Shown: positions 11,100-23,110, counted from the first letter of the stretch. The stretch: 64,000 bases of DNA from Gnetum montanum (GCA_015680685.1 MNCI01017692.1:309161-373160), one strand, 5' to 3'. Program-made: numbers and translations. The notes: a model not told the origin generated them from the sequence alone.

Positions 11100-13097
11100 A
11101 TGTCTCTCCTACAAGACTATCATAATGCCAGATCTAGTGAGGCAATTCATTGGAGAACCAACGAATATTATGACAATGAAGATTGAAGTACGCAACCCGA
11201 GGTGGGGGTTTCTTATAAACATAAACAAAGAAAACATCATCCCAACACATGAAAGCATAACATACCTAGTGACGATGAACCCCTACTGGCCACTACAAGC
11301 TTAACGGAAATACAAGAGGTTGTTCGAATAGCCCACAGGCATCGTAAGGAAAGTTGTCTACCCGTGCTTGATTTAAACAACTTTCCCAAGTTTTCAGGAG
11401 GCTATGATTCAGATCCGCAACAACATTTGCAAGCCTTCTACGATGCTTATACATGGAACAATATTGATAATGGATGGCAAAAACTTAAGCTCTTTCCTCT
11501 GACACTTGTTGACCAAGAAAAAGTATGGTATAGGTCATTAATACCAAAATTAATTCAACGTTGGTCGACAATGGTAGAACTTTTCAACAAAAGATATCAA
11601 ACCTATGCAAGAGTGTCAGCCTTGAGGAGACAAATCCAAGAATGGAAACAAGTGCAACATGAACCCTTGGACATGGCCTTAGAAAGATATTATGCACTAT
11701 TAAAAAACTACCTAGGCCATGGGTTCTTCGAGGAAAAGCTAATGTACTATATCATAGATGGGCTCTGTAATGAAACAAGGGAGACCCTAGGGATGTATGC
11801 CCGAGGTCAACTATATGAGCTACGAACCCATAAACTCCAAGAGCTTATTAGGCAAATAGAAAAAGAAGAAGGAGAAATAGCCAAATGGGAGAATGTTGAA
11901 AGTTGTCAATAGGACCAAAATCTTAACTTAACAAGGGTCCATGACCATGAAGAGGAGAAATCAACTCACTTCAAGGAGGTGGAATCATCTTTGCCAATCC
12001 TACACTCACTAGATGAAATTGAGGCAAAGATCAATAAGATGAAGGACTGGGTACATGAAAGATATGGAGAATATGCCAACATTATTAGAGGAAAAACTAT
12101 GCCAAATCAAGAAACAAGACAGGACACCACGTGATAATCGAAACAAAGGGTAGAAGAGAATAAGGATAAGAACTCAACTACCAATCATATGTATCAATGT
12201 AATGTTTTTCTGTACGATCACCCGAAAGGCCAATGTCCAGTTTTGTCACATTTACATGAGCATTGGGGAGGAATGTTACATCCAGAGTTCGTACAAAAAA
12301 ACTATGTCCAACCATAGTGGAAAAAACCTCAGTTGTGGGGAAGGCCACTGCCAACTGGACGATACCCTTTGTATGTTGTAGCACCCAATGCTTATTATGT
12401 TCAACACCCTGTTTCTCCAATGGGATTAGCATCCTCTACCTCACCTCATCATTATTATTATCCTGAGTACTATCCACCCATGTCCTCTCCAACAAGATCA
12501 CCACCTCATGTGCCTTACACTTCTCCTCAACCTCAATATTCTCGTACTTCACCCTCTTCTACATCACCGCCAGCTATGCCAGAAGATTTTTCACCACAAC
12601 ACCAACCTGCAAACGTTACTTGTGTTGCTACTGTCCACAGCAATGGAGGTCCTTCACAACATCGAAGGCATCCCTTCTTTAGACGTGACCGTCGAAATGG
12701 ACATCGCAGTTCAAAGACCATTGCATCTGCCAACTCAGCACAAATCCAACACGGTGGTGCATCTTCCTCTTCGAACCCAATGCCTCATGTTACTCTATCT
12801 GGGCCACCAATCAACACTCCAACCACCATGGGGCCCAATGAATATTGCCACATGGGGAGACATATTGATCCTTGCATACCATCTTATGGTCACAAGTACC
12901 ATAGTGGGTCAACTCCTTATAAATTAACCACATCTTATAACTTGCCCTACTATGTCAACTCTAAAAAAGTGTGTGAACCCAAATGGAGTAAATTTGACTG
13001 GGTCCCAATATTTTCAACATGCAAGGATCCCCACCTTCCATTTATTAATTCTAGCCATGCTCAACTATTTAGTTATGGGGGGTATCCTCCATTCTAA
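11100..13097 (+). pseudogene. Element C gag
   Basis: One frame of 665 codons with about six in-frame stops and no frameshift. Residues about 75-270 hold the retrotransposon gag domain: a PKFSGGYDSDPQQHLQAF start, WQKLKLFPLTL, VWYRSL and RRQIQEWKQ blocks, and GLCNETRETLG. A zinc-knuckle-like segment (about 12200-12240) reads CNVFLYDHPKGQC; the homologues in A and B show that Phe replaces a second Cys. The C-terminal 250 codons are rich in P, S, H and Y and end YGGYPPF. That tail resembles the last codons of pol in B and D, which suggests gag was fused to the end of pol by a deletion. The start ATG at 11100 is the first in frame after the leader. Confidence 0.82.
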
Positions 13098-14377
13098 CAA
13101 CACAGAATTAATAAATGTTTTTCTATTTCTTTAATTTTTTAACTTTTTGTTTTCCAGTTTTTCACCTTTTAATTTATTATTTTATATTTTTATCTTTTTT
13201 ATCTTTTTATGAGTAATCTCATCCATGAATAAAATACTCATGTGGCTCATTGGTTGAGGTGTGTTCTATGTTATCAAGTCATGAGTGGTCAATTATTTGA
13301 ACAGCAAGCCCACCACATCCACCCAACCATTCTATTAATAAGACATTCTACTCTGGGTACGATGATATTCTTGACATCATTAAAACTTAAAGTAATTTTG
13401 TGCTCATGATGCCCAAAGTGAAAAATGATGGACTAAGAGGGAATGACCAGGGTGTGACATCAAGGGAACTTGTGGATTCTCTTTGGTGGCATCTGTAGGT
13501 GCTATCATGCAACTTGGTTGTACTAATATCCTTGTACATCTAACGAAAAATGGGAGTAAGAGTATTAAATGCACCAAAAAAAAAGAAAAAAAAAGAAAGG
13601 GAGAAGAGAGAGTGTGCCAAAGCAGCAAAACAAAAAGTATGCCGCAAAGAACTTCCAAGTCACTCCTCCCTTGCACAAAACGCCAAGTGGTCGTATGCCT
13701 TGCTGTCATGATGCTCTTATAGTTGTTCATCATGGGATGAAACAATGCGATGTCACTGATTAGAAGGATGAACTTGGTCTCGATCTTGGAACGATGGGTT
13801 AATGACACATTAATCATGCTTTTCACGCAAGATTCATTGTGCCATGAGTCAGTTATCTCACATCCCAATCTCTGCAATCCCTTCTTTGATTCGTCTCATC
13901 TCGCTGTTCATGTATTTGTGACTCGTGTCTTGCATAACATTGAATTCATACCTCATCATGGTGGTATTAACATGTGTGTATTTTGTTGCATCTACATAGA
14001 TTACACTTAACCCTTCTAGTGCCTACGGACATTTTAAGGTGTGGTTACGCAAGGGCATATAGGTTGGAACCTGCTTTGGGGAGGACCCACTTGCATGAAT
14101 TTTGTAATTTGTACTTGTTGCACACCACCACATTATCTTATACCCTCTGAAGATTTCATTGCCAAATCTATTCTTTCTTTTTTCATCATTTTATCAAACG
14201 TTCCTCAAAACCAGGTCTAACATTAAACTTTTAGGGCAACTTCCTCGAAAACATTTCTAACTCTAAAATCACATTGAGTTAAGAATGCAACATTAATTAA
14301 AGGAAATGAGTAAGGTATGAAATCATTAAAGTTTTTTTCAATAACCTTACTAACAATTGATCTTTGTGTGATTATAG
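13098..14377 (+). other. Element C conserved non-coding stretch between gag and ORF3
   Basis: No coding frame is supported. Two blocks recur at equivalent places in A, B and D. The first is GGTGTGACATCAAGGG at 13451-13466. The second, at about 14051-14096, contains AAGGGCAT and CTGCTTTGGGGAGGACCCAC. The stretch ends in a 3' splice-site-like sequence. Confidence 0.7.
14347..14377 (+). promoter_or_regulatory. Predicted 3' splice site before ORF3 (element C)
   Basis: TTACTAAC at 14347-14354 matches the branch-point consensus. 23 nt after its last base, TGTGATTATAG ends directly at the ATG of ORF3 (14378). The same layout stands before ORF3 in A and E. Inference: ORF3 is expressed from a spliced RNA. 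Confidence 0.65.
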
Positions 14378-14813
14378 ATGGCCCCTAAAAGAAGACAACA
14401 AGGAGGAACTTCTCAAGGTGCAACTGAACGACTTGGGGGAGGTAGAGGTCAAGGACCTCATGTAGAACATGCAGAGCAAAAGGTAATCCTTCAACATCTA
14501 TCATGATGCTCCTATTATTGCATAATCTATCCAAGCAAAGGGAGGAGAGGTCAAGGCTCGAGCCTATGAAGAGGAATGACGGCTATATGCGGCATGGCAT
14601 GTCAAGGCCAATCAAGTGTTCCCATAGCTGCCGTGTTCATGAAAAGTGTCGACTCCATCAAACATTGGAACATCAGCATGGATGGCTCATAATCCTCAAA
14701 TAGAAGAGGAGAAACTTCAGGTGCTTCTTCAATGGTATTAATCTTAGAAGCCTGATGCACAGGACAAAGGAAAGGCATCCATGGAGGAGCCACCACTACC
14801 GGGAACCCCATGA
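14378..14813 (+). pseudogene. Element C ORF3, internally deleted remnant
   Basis: The first 45 or so codons (MAPKRRQQGGTS, then GRGQGPHVEHAEQK) match the ORF3 start of A and E. They are followed at once by the C-terminal end: EVKARAYEEE, then SNIGTSAWMAHNPQ, then EEPPLPGTP and the stop at 14811-14813. About 2.3 kb encoding the globular domain and most of the coiled coil are missing. Stops are also present. It cannot make the protein seen in A and E. Confidence 0.75.
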
Positions 14814-14973
14814 GTTCCACAAATTCTGTCATTTTGTGTCTATGTCCCAATTTTGTCATATTCATTGCAGCATGAATAAATTTCTAGTTAGCCAATAATC
14901 CCATACCTATCCACTATGTATTCAATTGAGCTTGTTCCTCACTTTCTTTGACTCAAGGACGAGTTTTTACTTA

Positions 14974-14985
14974 GTCATGGGGGTA
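14974..14985 (+). other. Element C polypurine tract
   Basis: GTCATGGGGGTA stands directly before the LTR start TGATGAAGC. An almost identical motif precedes the LTRs of D and E. Upstream, CAAGGACGAGTTTTTACTTA is also conserved among the elements. Confidence 0.75.
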
Positions 14986-15808
14986 TGATGAAGCACTACA
15001 TAGTCGATGCATCAACTAGGTAGCATATACAGGGCCCTGTATACGTGGTCGCATCGACGTGGCCCCGTCGACGTAGCCTTCCTATGTCGACATGGCCCCG
15101 TTTACGTAGCCACCTATCCCGGCCTATAAATAAGAGGGCCTTCCACCTCATTTGAAAATCTTTCTAGTAGTCGTAGTGAAGCTCTCGCATTTTGTTTCTG
15201 TAGGAGTTAGATTATTTTCCCAAGTGCATGCCCGCAGTGTGATGCTTGTAATTGTACGAAACCTTTATTCGAGTGTGACGTACTTGGACATGAACATGAT
15301 CGGCAATAAAGATTGAGATTACTTCATCATTGCAGCATTCACTTAGTTTTAATTGTTTAATTATTATTGTTAATTGTTATTGTTATTTATTGTTTTCTTA
15401 GTTAAGATTTCTTTATCATCATTTACTATTCCTATTTTTAAATGCAGAATGAGTACGACTTAATCACTAGCATTTAAGTGTGACTACTTGGTAACCTAGT
15501 AGCGTACCTAGGATCTACGCTTGGTAACCCTAGTAGTAGTCATGCACGAGGTCCAAGATGTGTATGGATGATTAAGGAACGGGTGCTCATCGCACTTAGG
15601 TTAGCTTAGACTTTATTTCCTATTACTCATTAGTTTAATCAAGATTATATTCCATTGTCTCTAGAAGTAGCACTGTTTAGGATCACATCATACGCCTCAC
15701 TCTAGGCTAAACCATACGTGACAAAGAAAATACTAGTCGAGGTGGGAAGACAGCGAACTACGATCAACGTGTAACTATCTAGATACCACGACTAGCCTAT
15801 CCACAGAG
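14986..15808 (+). repeat. Element C extra LTR, lacking its last 85 bp
   Basis: Same sequence as the 3' LTR (15831-16722) but it stops at CCACAGAG. It then joins TTTTTACTCAGTCATGGGGGTA, the sequence normally found upstream of a 3' LTR. GAGTT is shared by both parents at the join, so illegitimate recombination at microhomology is likely. Confidence 0.85.
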
Positions 15809-15830
15809 TTTTTACTCAGTCATGGGGGTA

Positions 15831-16722
15831 TGATGAAGCACCATATAGTTGATGCGTTGACTAGGCCACGTATACGGGGCCTCGTATATGTGGCTGCGTC
15901 GACGCAGCCCTGTCGACGTAGCCTTCCTATGTCAACGTGGCCCCGTTTACGCAGCTGCCTATCCTGACCTATAAATAAGAGGGCCTTCCACCTCATTTGG
16001 AAATCTTTCTAGTAGTCGTAGCAAAGCTCTTGCATTTTGTTTTCGTAGGAGTTAGATTATTTTCCCAAGTGCATGCCCACAATGTGATGCTTGTAATTGT
16101 ATGGAACCTTTATTCGAGTGTGACGTACTTGGACACGCACATGATCGGCAATAAAGATCGAGATTACTTCATCATTGCAGCATTCACTTAGTTTTAATTG
16201 TTTAATTATTATTGTTAATTGTTATTCTTATTTATTGTTTTCTTAGTTAATATTTCTTTATCATCATTTACTATTCCTATTGTTAAATGTGGAATGAGTA
16301 TGACTTAATCACGAGCATTTAAGTGTGACTACTTGGTAACCTAGTAGCGTACCTAGGATCTATGCTTGGTAACCCCAGTAGTGGTCGTGCACGAGGTCCA
16401 AGATGTGTATGAATGATTAAGGAACGGGTGCTCATCGCACTTAGGTTATCTTAGACTTCATTTCCTATTACTCATTAATTTAATCAAGATTATATTCCAT
16501 TGTCTCTAGGAGTAGCACTAGTTTAGGATCACATCATACGCCTCACTCTGGACTAAACCATACATGACAAAGCAAATACTAGTCCAGGTGGAAAGACAGC
16601 GAACTGCGATCAACGTGTAACTATCTAGATACCACAACTAGCCTATCCACGGAGTTCAATCGGATCATGCGTGAACGCTCGTATTTGTATGGTTGAGTGT
16701 AGGAGTACCTTGCCGCTCATCA
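15831..16722 (+). repeat. Element C 3' LTR (892 bp, full length)
   Basis: Starts TGATGAAGC after GTCATGGGGGTA and ends CGCTCATCA before the TSD GACGG. U3 contains CCACGTATAC, GTCGACGCAG, GTCGACGTAG and CAACGTGGCC, then CTATAAATAAG near 15969. ACGT-core motifs of this kind bind plant bZIP factors; a stress response is inference only. Confidence 0.9.
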
Positions 16723-16727
16723 GACGG

Positions 16728-17589
16728 GTTGGTTGATTTCTTTCTTTCCAAACTTACTTGTATGTCATGATTGTATGGTTAAGGAAGCTTGAGGCATATG
16801 ATTTTTATATATTTTATATTTATATGTCTTATGCTAATAAGGGATAAGAGAGATAACTAAGTGACTAATTTAAGTTAACTACTCATTAATTAAGTTCTAA
16901 CTAATCCTAACACCAGCATCCATTCCCATTTTTGTACACATCTTGAACCAGTGCAACACTGCTGGGATTACCAAATGCTAATCATTACTGGGTTACCAAG
17001 CGTTACACGCATGCTCAAAGTGGCCGTGCTTGTGTAATTTAACAATTTTCTTAATTAATCAAAATGAATTGTTGTGCTAATAATAGAAATGTAAAGTGCA
17101 TAAAATAAAATAAAATAAAATAAATGCATAAGAAAATAAAATAAAAGAAATGCGTAAGAAAACAAATCTCAAGTGCTACAAGGATAAATCGTAGAGCTCG
17201 TCTTTATTGCCGTACACAAGGTGTGCTCAAGTATACAATGCTTGAATAAAGATTCGTCCACACTTAGACCTCCTACTGCAAGCACTTGGAAAATACTCTA
17301 ACTTTCAAACAGACTACAAGAGTTTCGCTACTTGACTGTTGAAAGACTTCTTTCAATTATGCGCCTAGGCACTGTCTTTATAGGCTTGGGAGCAACTACT
17401 CTAATGATTAGAGTAAACCGCTAGAGTAACTGCTCTAATAATTAGAATAAACTGCTAGAGTAACTGCTCTAATAATTAGAATAAATCACTAGAGTAACTA
17501 CTCTAATAATTAGAATAAATCGCTATAGTAACTGCTCTAATAATTAGAATAACTACTAGAGTAATCGCTAGAGTAACCTGCTCTCATCA
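16728..17589 (-). repeat. Element B 3' LTR, main part
   Basis: Continues the LTR interrupted at 10295 and ends TCATCA at 17589. Joined length is 975 bp against 898 bp for the 5' LTR. The difference is close to two extra copies of a 38-bp U3 repeat. Confidence 0.92.
17395..17580 (-). repeat. 38-bp tandem repeats in the U3 of element B
   Basis: About five units containing CTCTAATAATTAGAATAAA and CTAGAGTAACT. The core CTCTAATAATTAGAG is close to a perfect palindrome. The 5' LTR (about 26515-26625) has about three units. Confidence 0.85.
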
Positions 17590-18070
17590 TACTCGTACAA
17601 TTGAATGAAAACTTGTCCTCGAGTTCCTTACAAAATTTTGGGAAGGTATGAGATTATTGACTAACTGACAACTAAAGGTGGAATGGGATGATAGACTCAA
17701 CATGCCTAATGAATGGATCAATAAGCATGTTACAACATTAGTGTTCATGACCATTATGGTGAACACTCGTACATAAATGACATCCAAGCCTTTATTTGGT
17801 AGCTTGTAGAGAAAGAGAGAGAAAGAAAATAAAGCGTGTTGCCGCCAATGCTAAGATTGTGCCTTCCATTATTTATCCATAGCCACGCCACCAGACTTGC
17901 TCCTTTCGTAAATGCTCCAGTTTTGATCCATCCTGAGTGCTTCCTCCAAGCCTAGTCCATTGTTTGTATGATCACCATCTACACACACAACATAGTCACA
18001 AATGAGAAAGGATAGATAAACCACAATGCAGTTGATACGTTGCCTCGATATGAAGCACATTAGCTGAGTT

Positions 18071-18230
18071 GTGGTTATGGTAGAAACTAGTTCGGAGATT
18101 TATCACAGGTGACTACCCAAGGTGTGGTTATGGCAGAAACTAGTTTAGAGATTTATCACAGGTGACTACCCAAGGTGTGGTTATGGCAGAAACTAGTTTA
18201 GAGATTTATCACAGGTGACTACCCAAGGTG
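18071..18230. repeat. 53-bp unit repeated three times
   Basis: Units begin GTGGTTATGG at 18071, 18124 and 18177; the last two are nearly identical. An unknown base follows at 18232, so copy number may be an assembly artefact. Confidence 0.88.
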
Positions 18231-18231
18231 T

Positions 18232-18232
18232 N
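18232..18232. other. Single unknown base after the 53-bp repeats
   Basis: The N marks a join next to a tandem array; sequence may be missing here. Confidence 0.9.
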
Positions 18233-19362
18233 TTGCACCAAAAAAGAATGCCAATGGGTCCTTGCCAAAGCAGGCTCATGCCTTTTATGCCCTAACAAAC
18301 CCACAAACCAAAGAGTCCATAGGCTCTAGGAATGTCATTTGGAGCAAGAGTTAAAAACTTACCCACAAGAATTCACCAAAGAAAAATAATGCATCAACCC
18401 AGAACAGACTAATGATAAAATCAACAATGAGGTGGAAAATGGGAAGAAAGATGGAGAGGAGAGAATGGAATGGAATCCTAAGACCAAGGTTGTGTAAAGT
18501 CCCTTGTGTATTTCATGATTAAGATAACTGAGTAGAACTCATCCTAAATCTAGACTCAAACCAACCACATTTAGTGACCTCGCATCAATACACTTAGCCA
18601 ATCCATCCTCTTGAGGCAACAAGAATGCTTCCACAAAGAGTGACCACCATTCTAAGGAGAGCGAGATGGAGAAGCAGGAAATGAGAAAGGGCCTTAGTTA
18701 GAGGGAACCTTTAGGCATGGGTAAGATGTCTTTTTAGTTCCATAACTAGTGTGTGTAGCCCATATTACTTTATTATGTCTAAGGGGTGTGCTTTGAATTC
18801 TCACACCTTTTTTTTGTTTCTTTTTTTTATTCACCATGCAAAGACTTATTTTTATTCACTCAACTTCCTGATATTTGAACAATGTCAGAATGGCAGAAAA
18901 TCCAAGAAAAAGCATCTAAGCACCCAAGAGAATGGCCAGCACCAATGCATCGAATGCCCTTGAAGTCACACCCTTTTCATCCTTTGAGTTTTTCCTTAGT
19001 TTGAAAAATACCTAGCCACCAATTCATTAATAAGTTTACTTAGAAAAAGGGGAATGTACGGTTCCAAGCCAAAGGAGACCATAGAGTTGTATGGATGAGT
19101 GGACGGTGTGGACTCATTGCCTGTTTACCAAAAGAACCATACCTTAATATCAGCATCATAATTCAATGGTAAAAACCAAATATTAGCAATCAATATGATA
19201 TAATTTAATCCACCATCATGAGCACTTATTAGATGACAAATAAAAGTAAATCAAGAAAATAAAGAAATACTAAAATCATGATTGATGGTGTAAAACAAAT
19301 ATAAGAAAAGTTGAAAGAATGTGTAAAAAAAAAATTCAAAAAGAACTGAGGGCCTAGAATGG

Positions 19363-22300
19363 TTAGCATAGATGGCCATCTCCCCCATGACTAAGTTGGA
19401 AGGAGGAGATTTAAAATAGTGGGTAGGGTTATCCATCAAGAGAGGTAGCATGTGTACTAGCTGTCCTAAGCTCTTGGAAAGGTTTGGTTTGTTGTACGTT
19501 GACCAACTATTTTTTGTCTAGGCTCTTAGGTTTGTATATTTTCATGGCCCCTGAAGAAAAAGTTGCATAAATAATATAAGGTCCTTCCCATAGTGTTTGA
19601 TATTTAGTACATTGTGGCACATGTGTGGGATTCCAATAGAGAACCTTATCTCCCGGTTGATATTAAACTTTCCTAATCCTTAGATCATGATGTTGCTTAT
19701 TGAATGCCTTGTGCAATTCATTAGATGACAGGGTAGCTAGTCTATTTTCATCTAGCAAATTAAGGGTTACTAACTATTGTTTCTGTGCTAGGTCAAGGTC
19801 AAGGTTGAGGTCACATGCCATGGATAGTATATAGAGCTTAGTTTGAATGGGAAGCATTGGTAATTTACCATACATTAACTCATAGGGAGAATAGCTTGTA
19901 AGGAGTTTTCATGTGGAAGAGTATGCCCAAAGAGCATCGTTCAGTTTAGTGCTTCAGTCTCACCTAAACTTTCTAATAGTTCTTGTCAATATTTTCATAA
20001 TCTCCCTGTTGGTGACTTCGGCTTGATCATTCGCTTGGGGGTGGTATGGTGTTGTCAGTTTGTGTTCAACCCCTAAGCATTGCATTAATTTCTAAAAATT
20101 TGCACTTGTGAAGTACGTACCGTTGTCTGAAATAAGTGCACGCGACACACCAAACCTATTTATGATTTGTTGTTGAACAAATCGTGCAGCTATAGATGAT
20201 GTACAATCCTTAATAGTAGCTGCTTCTGCCCATTTTGTTAGGTAATCAACAACAACAACAATATAAGATTTTCCATTGAAAATTGGTGTAATTGGCCCCA
20301 TAAAATTAATGCCCCAAATGTTGAAGGGTTCTAAGGGTTAAATCCATTGCTGTGGACCCTCCATTTTAGCAGTCATTCCTTCATCACGTTGATAGCGCTC
20401 ACAAGATTGGACAAAATGATGGATGTCCCGAAATAATGTAGGCCAATAATATCCTGCAAGCAGGATCTTGATGACCATTCGTCTCCTAACGTAATGACCC
20501 CTACAAGGACCCTCATGAGCATTTTAGAGAACTTGCAGTTGATCTATATCGAGAACACACCATTGAATGAAGCCATCGGGACACACTTTGTAAAGTTGCC
20601 CATTGATATCCATAAAGTACTTGGCTTGGTGGAGAAATTGTTGTTTCTTTTTAAGGTTTAACACTTGTGGTGTTTGTTGGGTGAGGAGATAAGTAAGAAT
20701 GCTACTGTACCAATTTGTCTCCATGGGTGATTGATTATTCACTACACTAGCAAAGAGGAATTCAACAAGGAAATGATTAGAAATTGGATACTCATCCTCT
20801 TTGTTTTCCCATCGCAACCGAGATAAATGATTAGCAACTACATTCTCGGTGCCCTTGCAATTGATCATTGTTAAATCGAACTCTTGTAAGATTACAAGCC
20901 ATCGTATGATACAAGGGCTTACCACTGGCTTATTCATGAGGAATTGGATTGCACTATGATCTGAATGTATATATACTTTATATCCCAATACATAGTGTTT
21001 AAACTTTTCTAGTGCAAACACTACAACCATTAATTCTTTCTCTGTAGTAGTGTAGTTAATTTGTGCACCAACGATACTTCTACTTGCATAGTGGATGTAA
21101 TAAAGACACTTCTAGTCATCTAACTATGTAAGTACGACTCCTAAAGCATAATTGGATGCATCAGTCATGATATGGAATGGTTTGGACCAATCAGGAGCTT
21201 GTAGAATGGGTGTTTCTACTAGCTTCTATTTCAGAGTTTAGAAAGCTAATTCGCATTCCCTGGTCCACTCGAAAGGTATTTCCTTTTTCGTTAATTCCAC
21301 TAATGATTTGATAACCTTTGAAAAGTTCTCAATAAATCTCCTATAGTAGCCAGTATGTCCAAGGAATGACCGAATATCTTTGATAGTTTTCAGTTGATGG
21401 GTAATTCCTTGGAGAATTTTAATTTTCTCGGGGTCTACCTCTATCCCTATGTGTGAGATTTTGTGTCCTAGTACTACACCTTCTTGGACCATCAAATGGC
21501 TTTTCTACCAATTGAACCTCAAATTGGTTTCTACACATCTTTTTAGCACTTGATCCAACTGGTCCAAGGCTTGATCAAAGTTTGCTCCATAAGTGGAGAA
21601 GTTGTCCATAAAGACCTTCATGCCATTCTCTATTTGTTGTTGGAATATGCTTAGAACTATTCGTTGAAATGTTGTAGGGGCATTGCAAAAGCCAAACGAC
21701 ATCTATTTGTATGTGAACGTTCCCCAAGGACTAGTGAACGTAGTCTTGGCTTGGTCTTCTGGGGCTATTTGTATTTGGTTATATCTGCTATATCCATCTA
21801 GAAAACTGTAATAGCGATGCCCTGCGATGGTGTCTAAGACTTAGTCGACAAATGGCAATGGAAAGTGATCTTTTAATGTTGCCATATTTAGTAGCGTAAA
21901 ATCTATGCACACCCTCCATTTGCCTCCCTTTTTAGGCACAATAACTAAGGGGCTAACCCATTCGCTATCAGCAATGCGGTATATGAACCCAGCCTTGAGA
22001 AGTTGTTCAATTTCTTCCTTAACTACTTGCTTCAGCTTAGGGTTCAATCGCCTCTGCAGTTGTCTTTGAGGCTTCATGGAGGGATCAGTGTAAATTCTAT
22101 GTTGGCATATCCTAGGATCTATTCCAGTTAATTCAGGATATGACCAAGCGAAGGCTTCTGACCATTTATTTATTACCTTTAGTAGTTCTTCTTTCTGTTG
22201 AGGATCAAGCTTATCATTGATAATTATCGATTTTCCATTTTTAAGGAACGTTTTTTCCATATCAGTGGGAAATGGTATCAGCTCAAGGGGCTCTTGCTTA

Positions 22301-23110
22301 AATTTCTCAGGTATTTCAAACTTTCCCCAGTTGATATTTTCAAGGTTAGGACTTGGAAGTTGGTGGTGGACTTGCTCTAATGCCTCTATGCTATGGATGT
22401 AAGCACAAGTCAAACCCTTAGTTGGTTTCATGCATATGAGTGAATTACTTTCTTGTTTAGTTGTCAGCCACTGGGTGTTTGCCTATCATGTGGTTGCTGC
22501 ATACTAGCATCTTTGTATGTTAATCACTTGTGCACACTGATTGCATGTAGGAAATGTTAAAATTTGCACAAACCATGACCTCTACATGCAATTACTCCCT
22601 GTGTCACTATATGCAATGCACAGAACTTTCTTCTTCTCGATCTTTCTGAATGTATTTTCCTTTGATATTTCTAGGGAAAGATCACGAATTCCTAGGCATG
22701 CGTCGATGGTGCTTAGCCATGCTCTTCCCATTATGATTGGGAAGTCCCCCTTACTATTTTTTACCTAAATCACTAGGAAGTCAGCTAGGTACAACCACCC
22801 ACAAACAGTGGTAACAATGTCTTCCACTAGTTCCAATGGGACAGTGATGGACTGGTTGGCCAACTCTAGATGGATGTTGCTCTTTTTCAATAGAGGCAGG
22901 CTCCAGGCCTTGTACATTTCTTAAGAAAACAAGTTAACATCGGAACTTGAATCCAAAAGAGCCTTGCACAACACATTTCCAATGATTTGTAAGTATACTA
23001 GAGGACTCCCAAGATCAGAGAATTTCTTGGGAAGGTGGCCAGCTTTGATCTAATCGGTGATGGTATGTGTTAGCATGATCGTATGCATTGAGTGCAGTGA
23101 TTGGGTTGAA
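19363..23110 (-). pseudogene. Element B pol: protease, reverse transcriptase, RNase H, integrase
   Basis: Continues in the same frame as gag, with about 20 in-frame stops and no frameshift. Protease (about 22980-22600): ALLDSSSDVNLF around the catalytic Asp, then IIMGRAWLSTIDA. Reverse transcriptase (about 22160-21240): WVSPLVIVPKKGGKWRVCID, then YYSFLDGYS, then VFMDNFSTYG, where the second catalytic Asp is Asn. RNase H (about 21180-20820): HIMTDAS, then TEKELMVVVFALEKF, then HSDHSAI. Integrase (about 20560-19480): a zinc finger with its last Cys changed to Tyr (CERYQ), INFMGP with the first catalytic Asp changed to Asn, LISDNGTYF, and AEVTNRE. The frame ends HGGDGHLC at 19363. The family assignment is firm; the enzyme is dead. 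Confidence 0.9.

Larger units (their letters stand above)
10296..16722 (+). mobile_element. Element C: pol-less Athila-like retrotransposon with three LTR copies
   Basis: The youngest layer of this nest, inserted in the 3' LTR of B with TSD GACGG. The order is 5' LTR (10296-10958), primer site, gag (11100-13097), non-coding stretch, a strongly shortened ORF3 (14378-14813), G-rich tract, a truncated LTR (14986-15808), a second G-rich tract and the full 3' LTR (15831-16722). It has no pol. Leader, gag and ORF3 ends are clearly related to those of A, but the U3 differs. Gag has in-frame stops only. Confidence 0.92.
17590..19362 (-). other. Element B stretch between pol and the 3' LTR, no ORF3
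   Basis: No supported coding frame. It holds the two blocks shared with A, C and D: GCCCTTGAAGTCACACCC at 18956-18973, and the complement of the GGGCAT...AGGACCCA block at 18245-18300. ORF3 is absent where A, D and E have it. Whether B lost it or sequence is missing at the N (18232) cannot be told here. Confidence 0.65.
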
